A stretch of DNA of 64,000 nucleotides, taken from positions 1 through 64,000 of the forward strand of contig JBBSML010000004.1 in NCBI GenBank assembly GCA_038233215.1, written 5' to 3'. Positions within the stretch are counted from its first letter, which is position 1, and each line of letters starts with the position of its first letter. Made by a program: the position numbers and the translations under genes. The notes under the pieces are model-generated. The model had not been told where the DNA came from. It was given only the letters and a program-made list of their open reading frames with translations, and ran no database searches. This DNA comes from JACDBZ01 sp038233215. Lineage in GTDB: Bacteria > Chloroflexota > Limnocylindria > QHBO01. Shown here piece by piece: positions 25,689-35,517 of the stretch.

Positions 25689-27101
25689 ATGGTCGAGCGC
25701 GGCGAGCGAATCCACGTCATCGGCATCGCCGGCTCGGGAGCGGCCGGAACGGCTCTCCTGCTGGACTACGCCGGAGCCACCGTGGATGGATGCGATATCG
25801 ACGCGCCGTCGCCCTACACACCGCCGCTGGACGCGGCAGGTATCCATTACGCTGCCGCGCACGATCCGGGGCACCTCATCGGCATCGACCGGGTCGCCAT
25901 CTCGCCCGCGTTGCGCTCAATCCAGGACCACCCGGAGCTCGCCGCTGCCCACTCTCGGGGCATTCCGGTCGTGACGTGGCAGGCACTGCTCGGCGAACTG
26001 CAGATGGCAACCGGGCGCATTGGCCTCGGGGTCACCGGCACGCATGGTAAGTCCACCACCACGGCACTCCTGGGCCATCTGCTCATCGCCGCCGGGCTCG
26101 ATCCGACCGTGGAGGTCGGTGCCTTCATCGGCGCATGGGGCGCATCAGTTCGACCCGGCGGGGGAACGCCATTCCTGGTGGAGGCCGACGAGTTCGGCGA
26201 CAATTTCCTCAATTACCACCCGGCCGGCGCGATCGTCACGAATGTCGAGATGGATCACCCCGACTTCTTCGCCGATGCATCCGCGGTGATGGATTCCTTC
26301 GAGCGATTCGTCCGTGGCATGGGCAGTCATCCGGCGTTGAACGGTCGCCTGCTCGTGATTGCCGCCAACGACCATGGTGCCATGGAGCTGAGTGGGCGCC
26401 TCGGGGAATGGGAGGGCCGCGTCCTGCCATATGGGCCGGGCGGCGAGATCATGGCGACCGACGTCGCGCGCGGGCGCGACGGCACGACATTCAGGCTGTT
26501 CGACCAGATGTTTCAGATGTCCCTGGCCGGGGAGCACAACATCCTCAATGCCACGGCCGCGTTGATCATGGCTCGCGCGCTCGGTGCCGACCTCGAGTTG
26601 TTGAACGAGGGCATGCGAACGTTCTCAGGGGCGGGGCGCCGCATGGAGCTGATCGCCGATACTCCCACGGTGACGATCTACGACGACTACGGACACCACC
26701 CGACCGAGGTGCGTGCCGCGCTGTCCGCCGCCCGACAGAAGGTCGGACTCGACCGGCGTCTCTGGGCGGTCTTCGAGCCGCACATGTACTCGCGGACGGC
26801 CCTCCTCATGGATGCGTTCGCCACCGCCTTCACCGATGCCAACGAAGTCGTCATCGCCGACATTTTTGCTTCACGCGATACGCCCGACGCCATGGCCTCC
26901 ACCAGCGCCGAGGCGTTGGCGGATGCGATCGAGCGCAACTCGGCGGTGCCCGCTATCGCGACCGGCGATGTCGACGCCACGACGGACTACGTCGGAGACC
27001 ACGTCGGGGCCGGCGACGCGGTGCTCGTGATGGGTGCTGGCAAGTCCTACCGGATCGCCCGCAACCTCGCGGATCGGCTGGCGAAGGATCCGCGTTCGTG
27101 A
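25689..27101 (+). CDS. murC: MurC-like UDP-N-acetylmuramate ligase
   Basis: Mur ligase that adds the first amino acid, normally L-alanine, to UDP-MurNAc; recycling ligase Mpl is a close relative and an alternative. HVIGIAGSGAAGTALLL is the N-terminal UDP-binding loop, GVTGTHGKSTTTALLGHLL the ATP P-loop, EADEFGDNFLNYHP and TNVEMDHPDFF the central domain, DDYGHHPTEVRAAL the C-terminal linker motif. The start is ATG at 25689, two bases after pncC. 470 residues. It is isolated from any division/cell-wall cluster, which favours caution between MurC and Mpl. Confidence 0.85.
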   Translation: MVERGERIHVIGIAGSGAAGTALLLDYAGATVDGCDIDAPSPYTPPLDAAGIHYAAAHDPGHLIGIDRVAISPALRSIQDHPELAAAHSRGIPVVTWQALLGELQMATGRIGLGVTGTHGKSTTTALLGHLLIAAGLDPTVEVGAFIGAWGASVRPGGGTPFLVEADEFGDNFLNYHPAGAIVTNVEMDHPDFFADASAVMDSFERFVRGMGSHPALNGRLLVIAANDHGAMELSGRLGEWEGRVLPYGPGGEIMATDVARGRDGTTFRLFDQMFQMSLAGEHNILNATAALIMARALGADLELLNEGMRTFSGAGRRMELIADTPTVTIYDDYGHHPTEVRAALSAARQKVGLDRRLWAVFEPHMYSRTALLMDAFATAFTDANEVVIADIFASRDTPDAMASTSAEALADAIERNSAVPAIATGDVDATTDYVGDHVGAGDAVLVMGAGKSYRIARNLADRLAKDPRS

Positions 27102-27475
27102 CCGGCCTTCGGTCCGTCATTCTGGGCGCACTGCTGGCGGTGGCCGTTGCGATCGCCTACCAGGCAGTGGTGGGTCTGGTCGACGCTTCCGGCGCGCGCG
27201 ACCAGCCCGCACTGATCCTGATTCTTCTGCTCGCGGCATTCCTGGGCGTGCTGACAGCGGTCGCCACTCGGATGCTGCGCCTACCGGGGGCAACCGCACC
27301 GACCGTGCTCGTGCTTGGCTGGACGCTGGTCCCGGTCGTCCTCGGCGCCATCCCGAGCGCCGCCACCCAGCTCTTCGCGGGGGATGCAGGGCTATCAGCC
27401 GATCAGGCGTTGGCTCTCGCGGCCGCGACCGTTGCTGCCGCAATCACACTCGGAGTTCCGGCGGAACGACGCTGA
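27098..27475 (+). CDS. Small integral membrane protein of unknown function
   Basis: A 125-residue protein with about four hydrophobic segments (residues about 5-28, 38-57, 66-88 and 100-120) separated by short polar loops. GTG at 27098 overlaps the MurC-like stop by four bases, so it is translationally coupled and likely envelope related. I recognise no family. It ends just before a strong regulatory palindrome belonging to the next gene. Confidence 0.7.
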   Translation: MTGLRSVILGALLAVAVAIAYQAVVGLVDASGARDQPALILILLLAAFLGVLTAVATRMLRLPGATAPTVLVLGWTLVPVVLGAIPSAATQLFAGDAGLSADQALALAAATVAAAITLGVPAERR

Positions 27476-27507
27476 TCAGCCACCGCGAACGAGTGTTGAG
27501 GCGCCGG

Positions 27508-27544
27508 TAGTTGCATACGCAACTAGATGTTGTATCATTTCCTC
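27508..27544 (+). promoter_or_regulatory. Leaderless pirin promoter with operator palindrome
   Basis: TAGTTGCATACGCAACTA (27508-27525) is an 18-base palindrome with 7-base arms. It contains the -35 element TTGCAT (27511-27516); TATCAT (27533-27538) is the -10, spaced 16 bases, and the ATG at 27545 follows after six bases, where transcription should begin. A dimeric regulator bound there would block polymerase. The TTGCAT-type half sites resemble MarR-family operators. Confidence 0.7.
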
Positions 27545-28555
27545 ATGCCAGCCATCACCGTCGACGACATCTCCGTTCTCGCGCATATTCCGGCGCCTGA
27601 TCCCCTCATCGCGCGGCAGCGCGATGTCCGCGGCGTCACGACGGCGCCTCGTGGCTTCGAGGGCGACGGATTCCCGGTACGTCGGGCGTTCGCGGGCGTC
27701 GATCTTGCCGAGCTCGATCCATTCATCCATCTCGACCAGATGGGTGAGGTGGAGTACGCGCCCGGCGAGCCGAAGGGCACGCCGTGGCACCCGCATCGCG
27801 GTTTCGAGACGGTCACATACCTCATGGACGGTACGTTCGAGCACAGCGATTCGAATGGCGGTGGGGGAGTGATCACCAACGGCGACACGCAGTGGATGAC
27901 GGCCGGTGCCGGCATCCTGCACATCGAGAAGCCGCCGGAGGCACTCGTCGTCAGCGGCGGACTGTTCCACGGCTTCCAGCTGTGGGTGAACCTGCCGAAG
28001 GCGCAGAAGTGGTCGCCGCCGCGTTACCAGGACATCCGCGCCGGCGAGGTGGGCCTGCTCGCGTCCGCCGACGGCGGAGCACTTGTGCGCGTCATTGCCG
28101 GTGAGGTTGCCGGCCATGCCGGCCCGGGGGCGACCTACACGCCGATGACGCTGGTGCACGCCACCCTCAGTCCGGAGGCCAACCTCACAATGCCCTGGCG
28201 CGCCGACTACAACGCCATCGTCTACGTCATGGCCGGCGCGGGCACGGTAGGCGCCGAGCACGTGCCGGTGCAGACCGGCCAGCTCGCCGTACTCGGTCCC
28301 GGCAACACGTTGACGGTCACCGCGTCGCGCACCCAGGAGAGCCGCAGCCCCACCCTCGACGTGCTCATCCTCGGCGGTCGCCCCATTCGCGAGCCGGTGG
28401 CATGGGCTGGCCCGTTCGTGATGAACACGCGCGAGGAGGTCATGCAGGCTTTCGCCGATTACCAGGCCGGGCGCCTCGGCGTCATCCCCGCCGTGCACGG
28501 CGCACCGACCGAACTGAGCGAGTCGCGGCCCATCAACCCAGCACCGACCGCGTGA
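27545..28555 (+). CDS. Pirin family protein
   Basis: Double-cupin iron protein; bacterial pirins have been linked to quercetin dioxygenase activity and to redox or stress control. The N-terminal cupin holds the metal motif WHPHRGFETVTYLMDG and QWMTAGAGILHIEKP, and a second cupin follows from about residue 190, with LTMPWRADYNAIVYVMAG. I start it at ATG 27545 because the upstream ATG (27527) lies between the -35 and -10 elements. 336 residues, somewhat longer than the typical 230-300. Expressed from its own regulated promoter. Confidence 0.88.
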   Translation: MPAITVDDISVLAHIPAPDPLIARQRDVRGVTTAPRGFEGDGFPVRRAFAGVDLAELDPFIHLDQMGEVEYAPGEPKGTPWHPHRGFETVTYLMDGTFEHSDSNGGGGVITNGDTQWMTAGAGILHIEKPPEALVVSGGLFHGFQLWVNLPKAQKWSPPRYQDIRAGEVGLLASADGGALVRVIAGEVAGHAGPGATYTPMTLVHATLSPEANLTMPWRADYNAIVYVMAGAGTVGAEHVPVQTGQLAVLGPGNTLTVTASRTQESRSPTLDVLILGGRPIREPVAWAGPFVMNTREEVMQAFADYQAGRLGVIPAVHGAPTELSESRPINPAPTA

Positions 28556-28611
28556 TCTGACGAGCGCGAGACGCCGCGGAGCCGCGACGCGGAAGTGGCT
28601 GGTGACGCACA

Positions 28612-31600
28612 ATGGCCGCCGTAGCGGAGCGCGTACGGCATCCGCCAACAAGAGGGTCGACAACCATCCCCGAGCATCGGCCACCAAACACATCCGAGAC
28701 ACCGCACCGAGCGGCCGACGAGCCCGAAACGCCCGTCGGACGCCTCGGGCGATCCGAGTCGATGCAGGCCGCTCTGTATCGCATTGCCGACACGGCGAGT
28801 GCCGCCAAGGACATGCCGTCGTTCTATGCCGCGATCCACGAGATTGTCGGCGAGCTGATGTACGCCGACAACTTCTACATCGCGCTCTACGATGACGAGC
28901 GACAGCGGATCAACTATCCATTCTTCGTGGACGAGGTTGACACCGACCTGCCCGATCCCAATGCGTGGGAGGTGTTCGGGATCGGCGATGCCGCGGGTGT
29001 GACCGCTCACGTGCTGCGGACCGGCCGGCCGACATATCTCGACGCAGCCAGGTTCGAGCAGCTGCTCGCGAGCGGCGAGGTGCAGCCGGCGGGTGACACC
29101 AGCGTCCTCCAATGGCTCGGCACTCCGCTGCGTTCGGACGGCCGAACGATCGGCGTGCTGGCGGTGCAGAACTACCGGGCGGACCGCACCCTCACGCCCG
29201 ATGACCTCGACCTGCTGACATTCGTCGGCCAGCACATCGGCACGGCTCTTACCCGGGCGCGGGCCATCGAGGAAACCCGCCAGCGCAACGCGGAGCTGGC
29301 CCTCGTCAACGAGGTCGCGACGGCGCTCTCGATGCAGCTCGATTTCGACGCGATCATCGAACTCGTCGGCGACCAGATCAGCGCCATCTTCGAGTCAGAC
29401 TCGGTCGGCGTCTCCCTTCACGAGCCGGACACGAACATCCTCTCCTTCCCGTATCTGTTCGACCGCGGTGTCCGTCTCCAGGTCGACGCGATCGAACTCG
29501 GCGCCGGCTTGAACTCCGAGGTCATCACGACCCGACGGCCCCTGCGCGTGAGCTCGAACGAGGAGATGGCGGAGCACAACGCGCTGACGGCTCGTCGATT
29601 CGAGGGCGACGATGAACAAGCGGAATCGTGGCTGGGCGTTCCCGTCCTCGTCGGCGACCGTGTGCTCGGTGTGATTAGCATTGAGCGGGTCGAGGCGTAC
29701 GCAATTGACGACGCGGACGAGCGTCTCCTTTCGACGCTTGCCTCCAGCCTCGGTGTGGCGCTCGAGAATGCCCGATTATTCGCCGAGACAAAGCGCCTGC
29801 TGACCGAGGCCGACGAGCGCGCCGCCGAGCTTTCGATCGTCAACAGCGTCCAGCAGGGCCTTGCCCAGAACCTGGACATGCAGGCCATGTACGACCTGGT
29901 CGGGGACAAGATCAGGGAGATCTTCGACGCCCAGGTCGTCGACATCGGCATCATCGATCCGGAAGCCCGACTGATGCACTTCCCGTACTCCATCGAGCGG
30001 GGTGTCAGATTCCCCGACGAGCCGACCCAGGTCGATTCCTCACCGCTCATGCTCGAAATCCTTCGTGAGCGCCGATCGATGGTCTGGAACGATATGCCTG
30101 CATGGCAGGCCGAGCACGGGGTCGTGGCGCCAGTCGTCCAGGGCGAGCCTTCGCTCTCCGTAATCATCGCGCCGCTCATGGCCGGCGGCGATGTGCGGGG
30201 CCGCATCTCGCTCCAGAATCTCGACCGCGCGGATGCGTTCACCGAGTCCGACGTGCGACTCCTCTCGACGCTGGCGGGGAGTCTCAGCGTGGCGCTCGAG
30301 AACGCGCGTCTGTTCGACGAGACGAAGCGCCTGCTGACGGAGACCGATGAGCGCGCCGCCGAGCTCGCCATCATCAACAGTGTTCAGGAGGGACTGGCCC
30401 AGAACCTGAACATGCAGGCCATGTACGACCTCGTCGGCGACAAGATCCAGGAAATCTTCGACGCCCAGGTCGTCGACATCGGCATCTACGACACCGCGGC
30501 GGCGACCATCTCCTTCCCGTACACCATCGAGCGCGGAGTGCGACTCCCCGACGAAATGATCCGCATCGAGGACTCGCACCTCTCGAAGACTGTGCTCGAG
30601 ACCCGTCAACCGCTCCACGTCCGCGATGTCCCGCGCTGGCTCGCGGAGACCGACGTCGTCCAGGCGCTGCAGGGCGAGCAGCCGCAGTCGCTGCTCCTCG
30701 CTCCGCTGATCGTGGCCGGGGAGGTGCGCGGCCGTATCTCGATCCAGAACCTGGACCGCATCGATGCGTTCAGCGAGTCCGACGTTCGGCTCCTTACCAC
30801 CCTTGCCTCGAGCCTGAGCGTGGCGCTCGAGAACGCGCGCCTGTTCGACGAGACGCGTCGCTTGCTGACCGAGACCGACCGGCGTGCTGCGGAGCTGGCG
30901 ATCGTGAACAGCGTGCAGCGCGGGCTGTCGTCCGAACTCGACGTCCAGGCCATGTACGAGCTCGTCGGAGAGCGCGCGACCGACGTGTTCGACGCGAACG
31001 TGGTCGACATCGCCATCTTCGATCGGGACGAGGACCTGATGCGGTTCCCGTTCATCATCGAGCGCGGCGTCCGATTCGACGATCATCCAGGCCCGGTCAT
31101 CGGCTTCCGACGCCGGGTCATGGAGACCGGGCAGCCGGTGGTGGTGACGCACGACCTCGGCACGGAGGCTGCCGAGGTGGGCCAGCCCGCGCAGCTCATC
31201 GGCGAACCCGCGAAGTCGGCCATTTTTGCGCCCCTCGCCCTTGGCGACAAGGTCCTCGGCGTGATCAGCCTCCAGAACCTGGATCGCGAATACGCCTTCA
31301 GCGAGGCCGATGTCTCGCTTCTGACGACGATCGCTGCCAGCCTGAGCATCGCCCTGCGCACGGGCCGCCTGATCGACGAAACGCGACAACGCGTTGCCGA
31401 GCTCGGTACGATCAACGAGGTCAGCGAGGCCATCACGGCGCAGCTTGAGGTGAACCCGCTTCTCGCACTGGTCGGTGACAAGACGCGCGATGCCTTCGAT
31501 GCGGACATCGCGTATGTCGCCCTCGTCGACGACGAGTCAGGATTGATCGAGTTCCCGTACTACGTCGAGAAGGGCACCGAACTGCCGCAGCCGCCGCTTC

Positions 31601-34062
31601 GCAGCGGGGAGGGTCTGACCTCGCGCGTGATTGAGCGGCGCGAGGCCATGCTTCTCAACGACGAGGCGGATTGGAACGAGCTGGGCCAGCGGGGGGTCGG
31701 GACCCCCGCGAAGTCCTGGCTCGGCGTGCCGATCGTCGCGGGCGAACGGGTCATCGGCGCAATGAGCGTCCAGAGCCTGACCCACGAAGGTCGCTTCACG
31801 ACCGCCGACCAGAGCCTGCTGACCACCATCGCCGCAAACGTCGGCGTCGCCGTCCAAAATGCGCGGCTCTACGCCGAAACGCGGCGGCGCGCAGAGGAAA
31901 TGGCCGCGCTCGCGGAGGTTGGGCGCCAGGTGTCCGCGACGCTCGAGTTGTCGGTGGTGCTCGAACGTATCGCCGACCGGGCAAAGACCCTGCTGCGCGC
32001 CGACACCAGCGCCGTCTTCCTTCCACAGCCCGACAGAAACGAATTTCGAGCAATCGTCGCTCTCGGCACCGTGGCCGACGCGATCCTCGCCGATGCCGTG
32101 ACCCCGGGTCAGGGCATCATCGGTGACATCGCCACGACCGGACGCGCCGAGTTCGTGAACAGCACCAAGCACGATCGCCGGTCGGTGACGATCCCCGGCA
32201 CCGACGAGGACGAGGACGATCGCCTCATGGCGGCGCCGCTGACGATCCGCGGCGAGGTGGCGGGCGTGCTCGTCGTTTGGCGCTTTGAAGGTTCGGCCCC
32301 CTTCACGACAGCCGACCTCAGCTTCCTCGGCGGACTCTCGCAGCAGGCGGCGATAGCGCTCCAAAACGCGCGGCTCTTCGCCGATGCCGAAGAGTCACGT
32401 CGGGTCGCCGAGCAGGCGAACGAGGCGAAAAGCAGCTTCCTTGCAGCGATGAGCCACGAGATCCGGACCCCGCTCAACGCCGTGATCGGCATGAGCGGCC
32501 TGCTGCTCGACACGACCCTGAACGAGGAGCAGCACGAGTTTGCGGAGACGATCCGCACCTCGGGCGACGCCCTCCTCACCATCATCAGCGATGTTCTCGA
32601 CTTCTCGAAAATCGAGGCCGGCCGCGTCGATCTCGAGGCACGGCCATTCGTACTGCGAGATGCGGTGGAGGCCTCGCTCGACATCCTTGCGCCATCGGCG
32701 GCGAAGAAGGGGCTCGAGCTCGTGTACGCCATCGACGAGGAAGTGCCCCAGGTTCTCGTCGGCGACACCGGACGACTCCGCCAGATGCTCCTCAACCTGT
32801 TGTCGAACGCGGTGAAGTTCACGGAGCATGGCGAGGTGGTCGTAACGGTCGCTGGCTCGAGACTCGCATCGGACGGGGCACAGGACCGATCGACACACGC
32901 AGGCGCCGATCGCTGGGAGCTGCGGATCGACGTGCGCGACACCGGCATCGGCATCCCGCCCGACGCGATGGGAAAGCTGTTCCAGTCCTTCAGCCAGGTC
33001 GATGCCTCGATCGCGCGCCGCTACGGCGGCACCGGCCTCGGTCTCGCCATCAGCCGACGGCTGGCGGAGCTGATGGACGGCGACCTGGCCGCCAACAGCA
33101 GTGGCGTGGCGGGGGAGGGGAGCATCTTCCACCTCACCGTGCGGATGGCGGAGGGCGCCGCCGACGCCGTCGCCCCGGCTCGACCACGCCGCATGGATGC
33201 GGACCTGACCGGACGGACGGTCCTCATCGTCGACGACAATGCCACCAACCGGCGCATCCTCGTCGCTCAGACGGCCCGATGGGGGATGGTGCCGCGCGAG
33301 ACCGGCTCGCCGGCAGAGGCGCTCGGCTGGCTCCAGGCCGGGGAACGCTTCGACATCGCCCTGTTCGACCTGCTGATGCCCGAACTTGATGGGCTCGAGC
33401 TTGCTGCGGAGGTCGCGTCGATGACGCCGAATGGCGACGCGCGCCCGATGCCGATCGTCGTGCTCAGTTCGGTCGGAGTGCGCGATCGGGAGGGAACGCC
33501 ACTGGCCGCCTGGCTCGCAAAGCCGGTGAAGCCGTCGGCCCTCTTTGACACGATCGCCACGGTCCTGCTTGGCGAAACGGTAGTCCGCTCTCCGACTCCG
33601 GCCCTATCGGAGCCAGGCTCCGCTGCCGACCTCGGCATCCGCCATCCGCTTCGGATCCTGCTCGCCGAAGACAACGCGGTAAATCAGAAGTTGGCTCTTC
33701 GATTGCTGGCGCAGATGTCCTACGAAGCACACGTCGCCGACGACGGACGCCAGGCCGTCGAGGCATTGGAGCGCGAACGGTTCGACGTCGTGCTGATGGA
33801 CGTGCAGATGCCGGAGCTCGACGGGCTCGGGGCCACCCGAGAGATCCGGGCGCGATGGCCGGTCGAGCCGGTGTGGATCGTGGCGATGACGGCCAACGCC
33901 ATGGCCGGGGATCGCGAGGCATGCCTCGCGGCCGGGATGAACGATTACATCAGCAAGCCCGTCCGGCCCGCCGAACTGGCTGCGGCGCTTGCGCGGGTGC
34001 CCGTGCCGAACGGAGCAGCCGGTCATGGAGCAGTGCACACGAAGGGACAAGCCCATGAATGA
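28612..34062 (+). CDS. Hybrid sensor histidine kinase with seven GAF domains and two receivers
   Basis: A 1816-residue soluble sensor kinase. Seven GAF modules follow each other at about residues 50-215, 230-385, 405-565, 583-742, 760-915, 933-1080 and 1100-1250, each joined by an ENARLF-ETKRLLTE-type helix. Then come HisKA with phosphoacceptor H1282 (SHEIRTPLN), HATPase (about 1380-1515; NLLSNAVKFTEHGEV), REC1 with D1586 (ALFDLLMPELDG) and REC2 with D1730 (VLMDVQMPELDG). No membrane segment was seen, so signals are cytoplasmic, perhaps small ligands or redox/light cues sensed by GAF. GAF 2-4 linkers are nearly repeated at DNA level, indicating recent internal duplication. Start ATG 28612 has no strong ribosome binding site. 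It overlaps the Hpt gene. Confidence 0.93.
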   Translation: MAAVAERVRHPPTRGSTTIPEHRPPNTSETPHRAADEPETPVGRLGRSESMQAALYRIADTASAAKDMPSFYAAIHEIVGELMYADNFYIALYDDERQRINYPFFVDEVDTDLPDPNAWEVFGIGDAAGVTAHVLRTGRPTYLDAARFEQLLASGEVQPAGDTSVLQWLGTPLRSDGRTIGVLAVQNYRADRTLTPDDLDLLTFVGQHIGTALTRARAIEETRQRNAELALVNEVATALSMQLDFDAIIELVGDQISAIFESDSVGVSLHEPDTNILSFPYLFDRGVRLQVDAIELGAGLNSEVITTRRPLRVSSNEEMAEHNALTARRFEGDDEQAESWLGVPVLVGDRVLGVISIERVEAYAIDDADERLLSTLASSLGVALENARLFAETKRLLTEADERAAELSIVNSVQQGLAQNLDMQAMYDLVGDKIREIFDAQVVDIGIIDPEARLMHFPYSIERGVRFPDEPTQVDSSPLMLEILRERRSMVWNDMPAWQAEHGVVAPVVQGEPSLSVIIAPLMAGGDVRGRISLQNLDRADAFTESDVRLLSTLAGSLSVALENARLFDETKRLLTETDERAAELAIINSVQEGLAQNLNMQAMYDLVGDKIQEIFDAQVVDIGIYDTAAATISFPYTIERGVRLPDEMIRIEDSHLSKTVLETRQPLHVRDVPRWLAETDVVQALQGEQPQSLLLAPLIVAGEVRGRISIQNLDRIDAFSESDVRLLTTLASSLSVALENARLFDETRRLLTETDRRAAELAIVNSVQRGLSSELDVQAMYELVGERATDVFDANVVDIAIFDRDEDLMRFPFIIERGVRFDDHPGPVIGFRRRVMETGQPVVVTHDLGTEAAEVGQPAQLIGEPAKSAIFAPLALGDKVLGVISLQNLDREYAFSEADVSLLTTIAASLSIALRTGRLIDETRQRVAELGTINEVSEAITAQLEVNPLLALVGDKTRDAFDADIAYVALVDDESGLIEFPYYVEKGTELPQPPLRSGEGLTSRVIERREAMLLNDEADWNELGQRGVGTPAKSWLGVPIVAGERVIGAMSVQSLTHEGRFTTADQSLLTTIAANVGVAVQNARLYAETRRRAEEMAALAEVGRQVSATLELSVVLERIADRAKTLLRADTSAVFLPQPDRNEFRAIVALGTVADAILADAVTPGQGIIGDIATTGRAEFVNSTKHDRRSVTIPGTDEDEDDRLMAAPLTIRGEVAGVLVVWRFEGSAPFTTADLSFLGGLSQQAAIALQNARLFADAEESRRVAEQANEAKSSFLAAMSHEIRTPLNAVIGMSGLLLDTTLNEEQHEFAETIRTSGDALLTIISDVLDFSKIEAGRVDLEARPFVLRDAVEASLDILAPSAAKKGLELVYAIDEEVPQVLVGDTGRLRQMLLNLLSNAVKFTEHGEVVVTVAGSRLASDGAQDRSTHAGADRWELRIDVRDTGIGIPPDAMGKLFQSFSQVDASIARRYGGTGLGLAISRRLAELMDGDLAANSSGVAGEGSIFHLTVRMAEGAADAVAPARPRRMDADLTGRTVLIVDDNATNRRILVAQTARWGMVPRETGSPAEALGWLQAGERFDIALFDLLMPELDGLELAAEVASMTPNGDARPMPIVVLSSVGVRDREGTPLAAWLAKPVKPSALFDTIATVLLGETVVRSPTPALSEPGSAADLGIRHPLRILLAEDNAVNQKLALRLLAQMSYEAHVADDGRQAVEALERERFDVVLMDVQMPELDGLGATREIRARWPVEPVWIVAMTANAMAGDREACLAAGMNDYISKPVRPAELAAALARVPVPNGAAGHGAVHTKGQAHE

Positions 34063-34432
34063 GCTTGAGACACCGGTCCTCGACGCGGCCGTGCTCGAGG
34101 AGCTCGCGAAGTCGGTCGGCGGCGACCGTGAATTCGTCGTCGATCTGATCGGAACCTACCTCGACGACACGGAGGGCCAGATCGCGGCGATCGAAGCGGC
34201 CGTCGCTGCCGACGACCCTGCGGCGCTCGTTCGTCCGGCACACACGCTGAAGTCAAGCAGCGCGACGCTCGGGGCAAAGCGGTTGGCCGAGCGGGCACGA
34301 GCGCTCGAGATTGCCGGTCGCTCCGAGCGCATCGACGATGGCGCCCGCGTCGATGCCGAGCAGCTCGCGCAGGACTGGCGGGAGGCCAAGACCGCGCTGC
34401 AGGAGTGGATGGCGAGGAGCGACACCTCGTGA
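34055..34432 (+). CDS. Histidine phosphotransfer (Hpt) protein
   Basis: A 125-residue four-helix Hpt protein that shuttles phosphate between receivers. The phosphoacceptor is H63 in PAHTLKSSSATLGAKRLAE. The ATG at 34055 lies inside the last codons of the hybrid kinase and the stop overlaps the next GTG, so all three genes are coupled. It most likely takes phosphate from the receivers of the kinase and passes it to the receiver-cyclase. Confidence 0.9.
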   Translation: MNELETPVLDAAVLEELAKSVGGDREFVVDLIGTYLDDTEGQIAAIEAAVAADDPAALVRPAHTLKSSSATLGAKRLAERARALEIAGRSERIDDGARVDAEQLAQDWREAKTALQEWMARSDTS

Positions 34433-35517
34433 GTGAGGTTCGAATCGCGCTCGTCGTGGATGACAGTCGAGTCAACCGGCTGGTGCTGACCCGTCAGCTG
34501 AGAGCGCTCGGCCTGGAGGTCCTCGAAGCCGAGAACGGGATCGAGGCGCTCGACCTGGTTCGCGCCCACGCGAGCGCAATCGACGTCGTCCTCCTCGATG
34601 TCATCATGCCCGAGCTCGATGGCTACGACACCCTCGCCACGCTGAAGGCCGATGACGCCACCCGACACATCCCGGTCATCATCGTCTCCGGGGTCGAGGA
34701 GCTCGACAGCGTCGTTCGCTGCATCGAGCTGGGCGCCACCGACTACCTGACCAAGCCGATCAACGCACGGGTCCTCGAAGCGCGCCTCAACGCGTCGCTG
34801 GCCGCCAAACGCCTCAGGGATCTCGAGCTGGAGCACATCGAGCAGCAACGCAGGCTGACCGAGACGATCGATCGACAGAAGACCGAACTGAGTCGCTTCC
34901 TCTCGCCACAGATCTCTGCGCTCATCTCGTCGCCGGAGGGGGAGCAGCTGCTGGCCGGGCATCGGCGCATGATCACCGTCGCCTTCTGCGACCTGCGCGG
35001 TTTCACCTCGTTCGCCGAGCAGGCTGATCCGGAGGAGATGCTCGGCGTCCTGGGCGAGTATCACCGCATGATCGGCGAGTCCATCGTGAGGCACGGCGGC
35101 ACGCTCGAGCATTTCGCAGGTGACGGCGTCATGGTCTTCTTCAATGACCCGATCGTCCAGGAAGACCATGTTGAGCGGGCCGTTCGGATGGCGGTCGAGA
35201 TGCGCAGCCGGTTCGAGGACCTCGGGGCGGGCTGGCGCAAGCGCGGCTACGAACTGGGGTTCGGCATCGGCATCGCCGTAGGCTACGCCACGCTCGGGCG
35301 TATCGGTTTCGAAGGCCGCCACGACTACGGCGCCATCGGCAACGTCGTCATCCTGGCGTCGCGGCTCAGCAGTCAGGCAGCGGCCAACCAGATCCTGCTC
35401 AGCCAGCGTGCAGCCGGCATGGTCGAGGAAATCGTTGACGTCGAATCGGTCGGTGAATTGCAGATCAAGGGCTTGAGCCGGCCGGTGAGCGCCAGCAACG
35501 TGCTCGTCCTGCGCTGA
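34429..35517 (+). CDS. Response regulator with class III nucleotide cyclase output
   Basis: 362 residues. A receiver domain (about 1-120) with D11/D12, phosphoacceptor D57 (VVLLDVIMPELDG) and K109 is joined by a coiled-coil helix (about 122-158) to a class III adenylate/guanylate cyclase domain (about 180-350). Metal ligands D188 (FCDLRGFTSF) and D232 (FAGDGVMVFF) and the GAIGNVVILASRL transition-state block are kept, so it should be active. Phosphorylation through the Hpt protein would set cyclic nucleotide output. Base specificity (ATP or GTP) cannot be settled by eye. GTG start at 34429 overlaps the Hpt stop. Confidence 0.9.
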   Translation: MSEVRIALVVDDSRVNRLVLTRQLRALGLEVLEAENGIEALDLVRAHASAIDVVLLDVIMPELDGYDTLATLKADDATRHIPVIIVSGVEELDSVVRCIELGATDYLTKPINARVLEARLNASLAAKRLRDLELEHIEQQRRLTETIDRQKTELSRFLSPQISALISSPEGEQLLAGHRRMITVAFCDLRGFTSFAEQADPEEMLGVLGEYHRMIGESIVRHGGTLEHFAGDGVMVFFNDPIVQEDHVERAVRMAVEMRSRFEDLGAGWRKRGYELGFGIGIAVGYATLGRIGFEGRHDYGAIGNVVILASRLSSQAAANQILLSQRAAGMVEEIVDVESVGELQIKGLSRPVSASNVLVLR

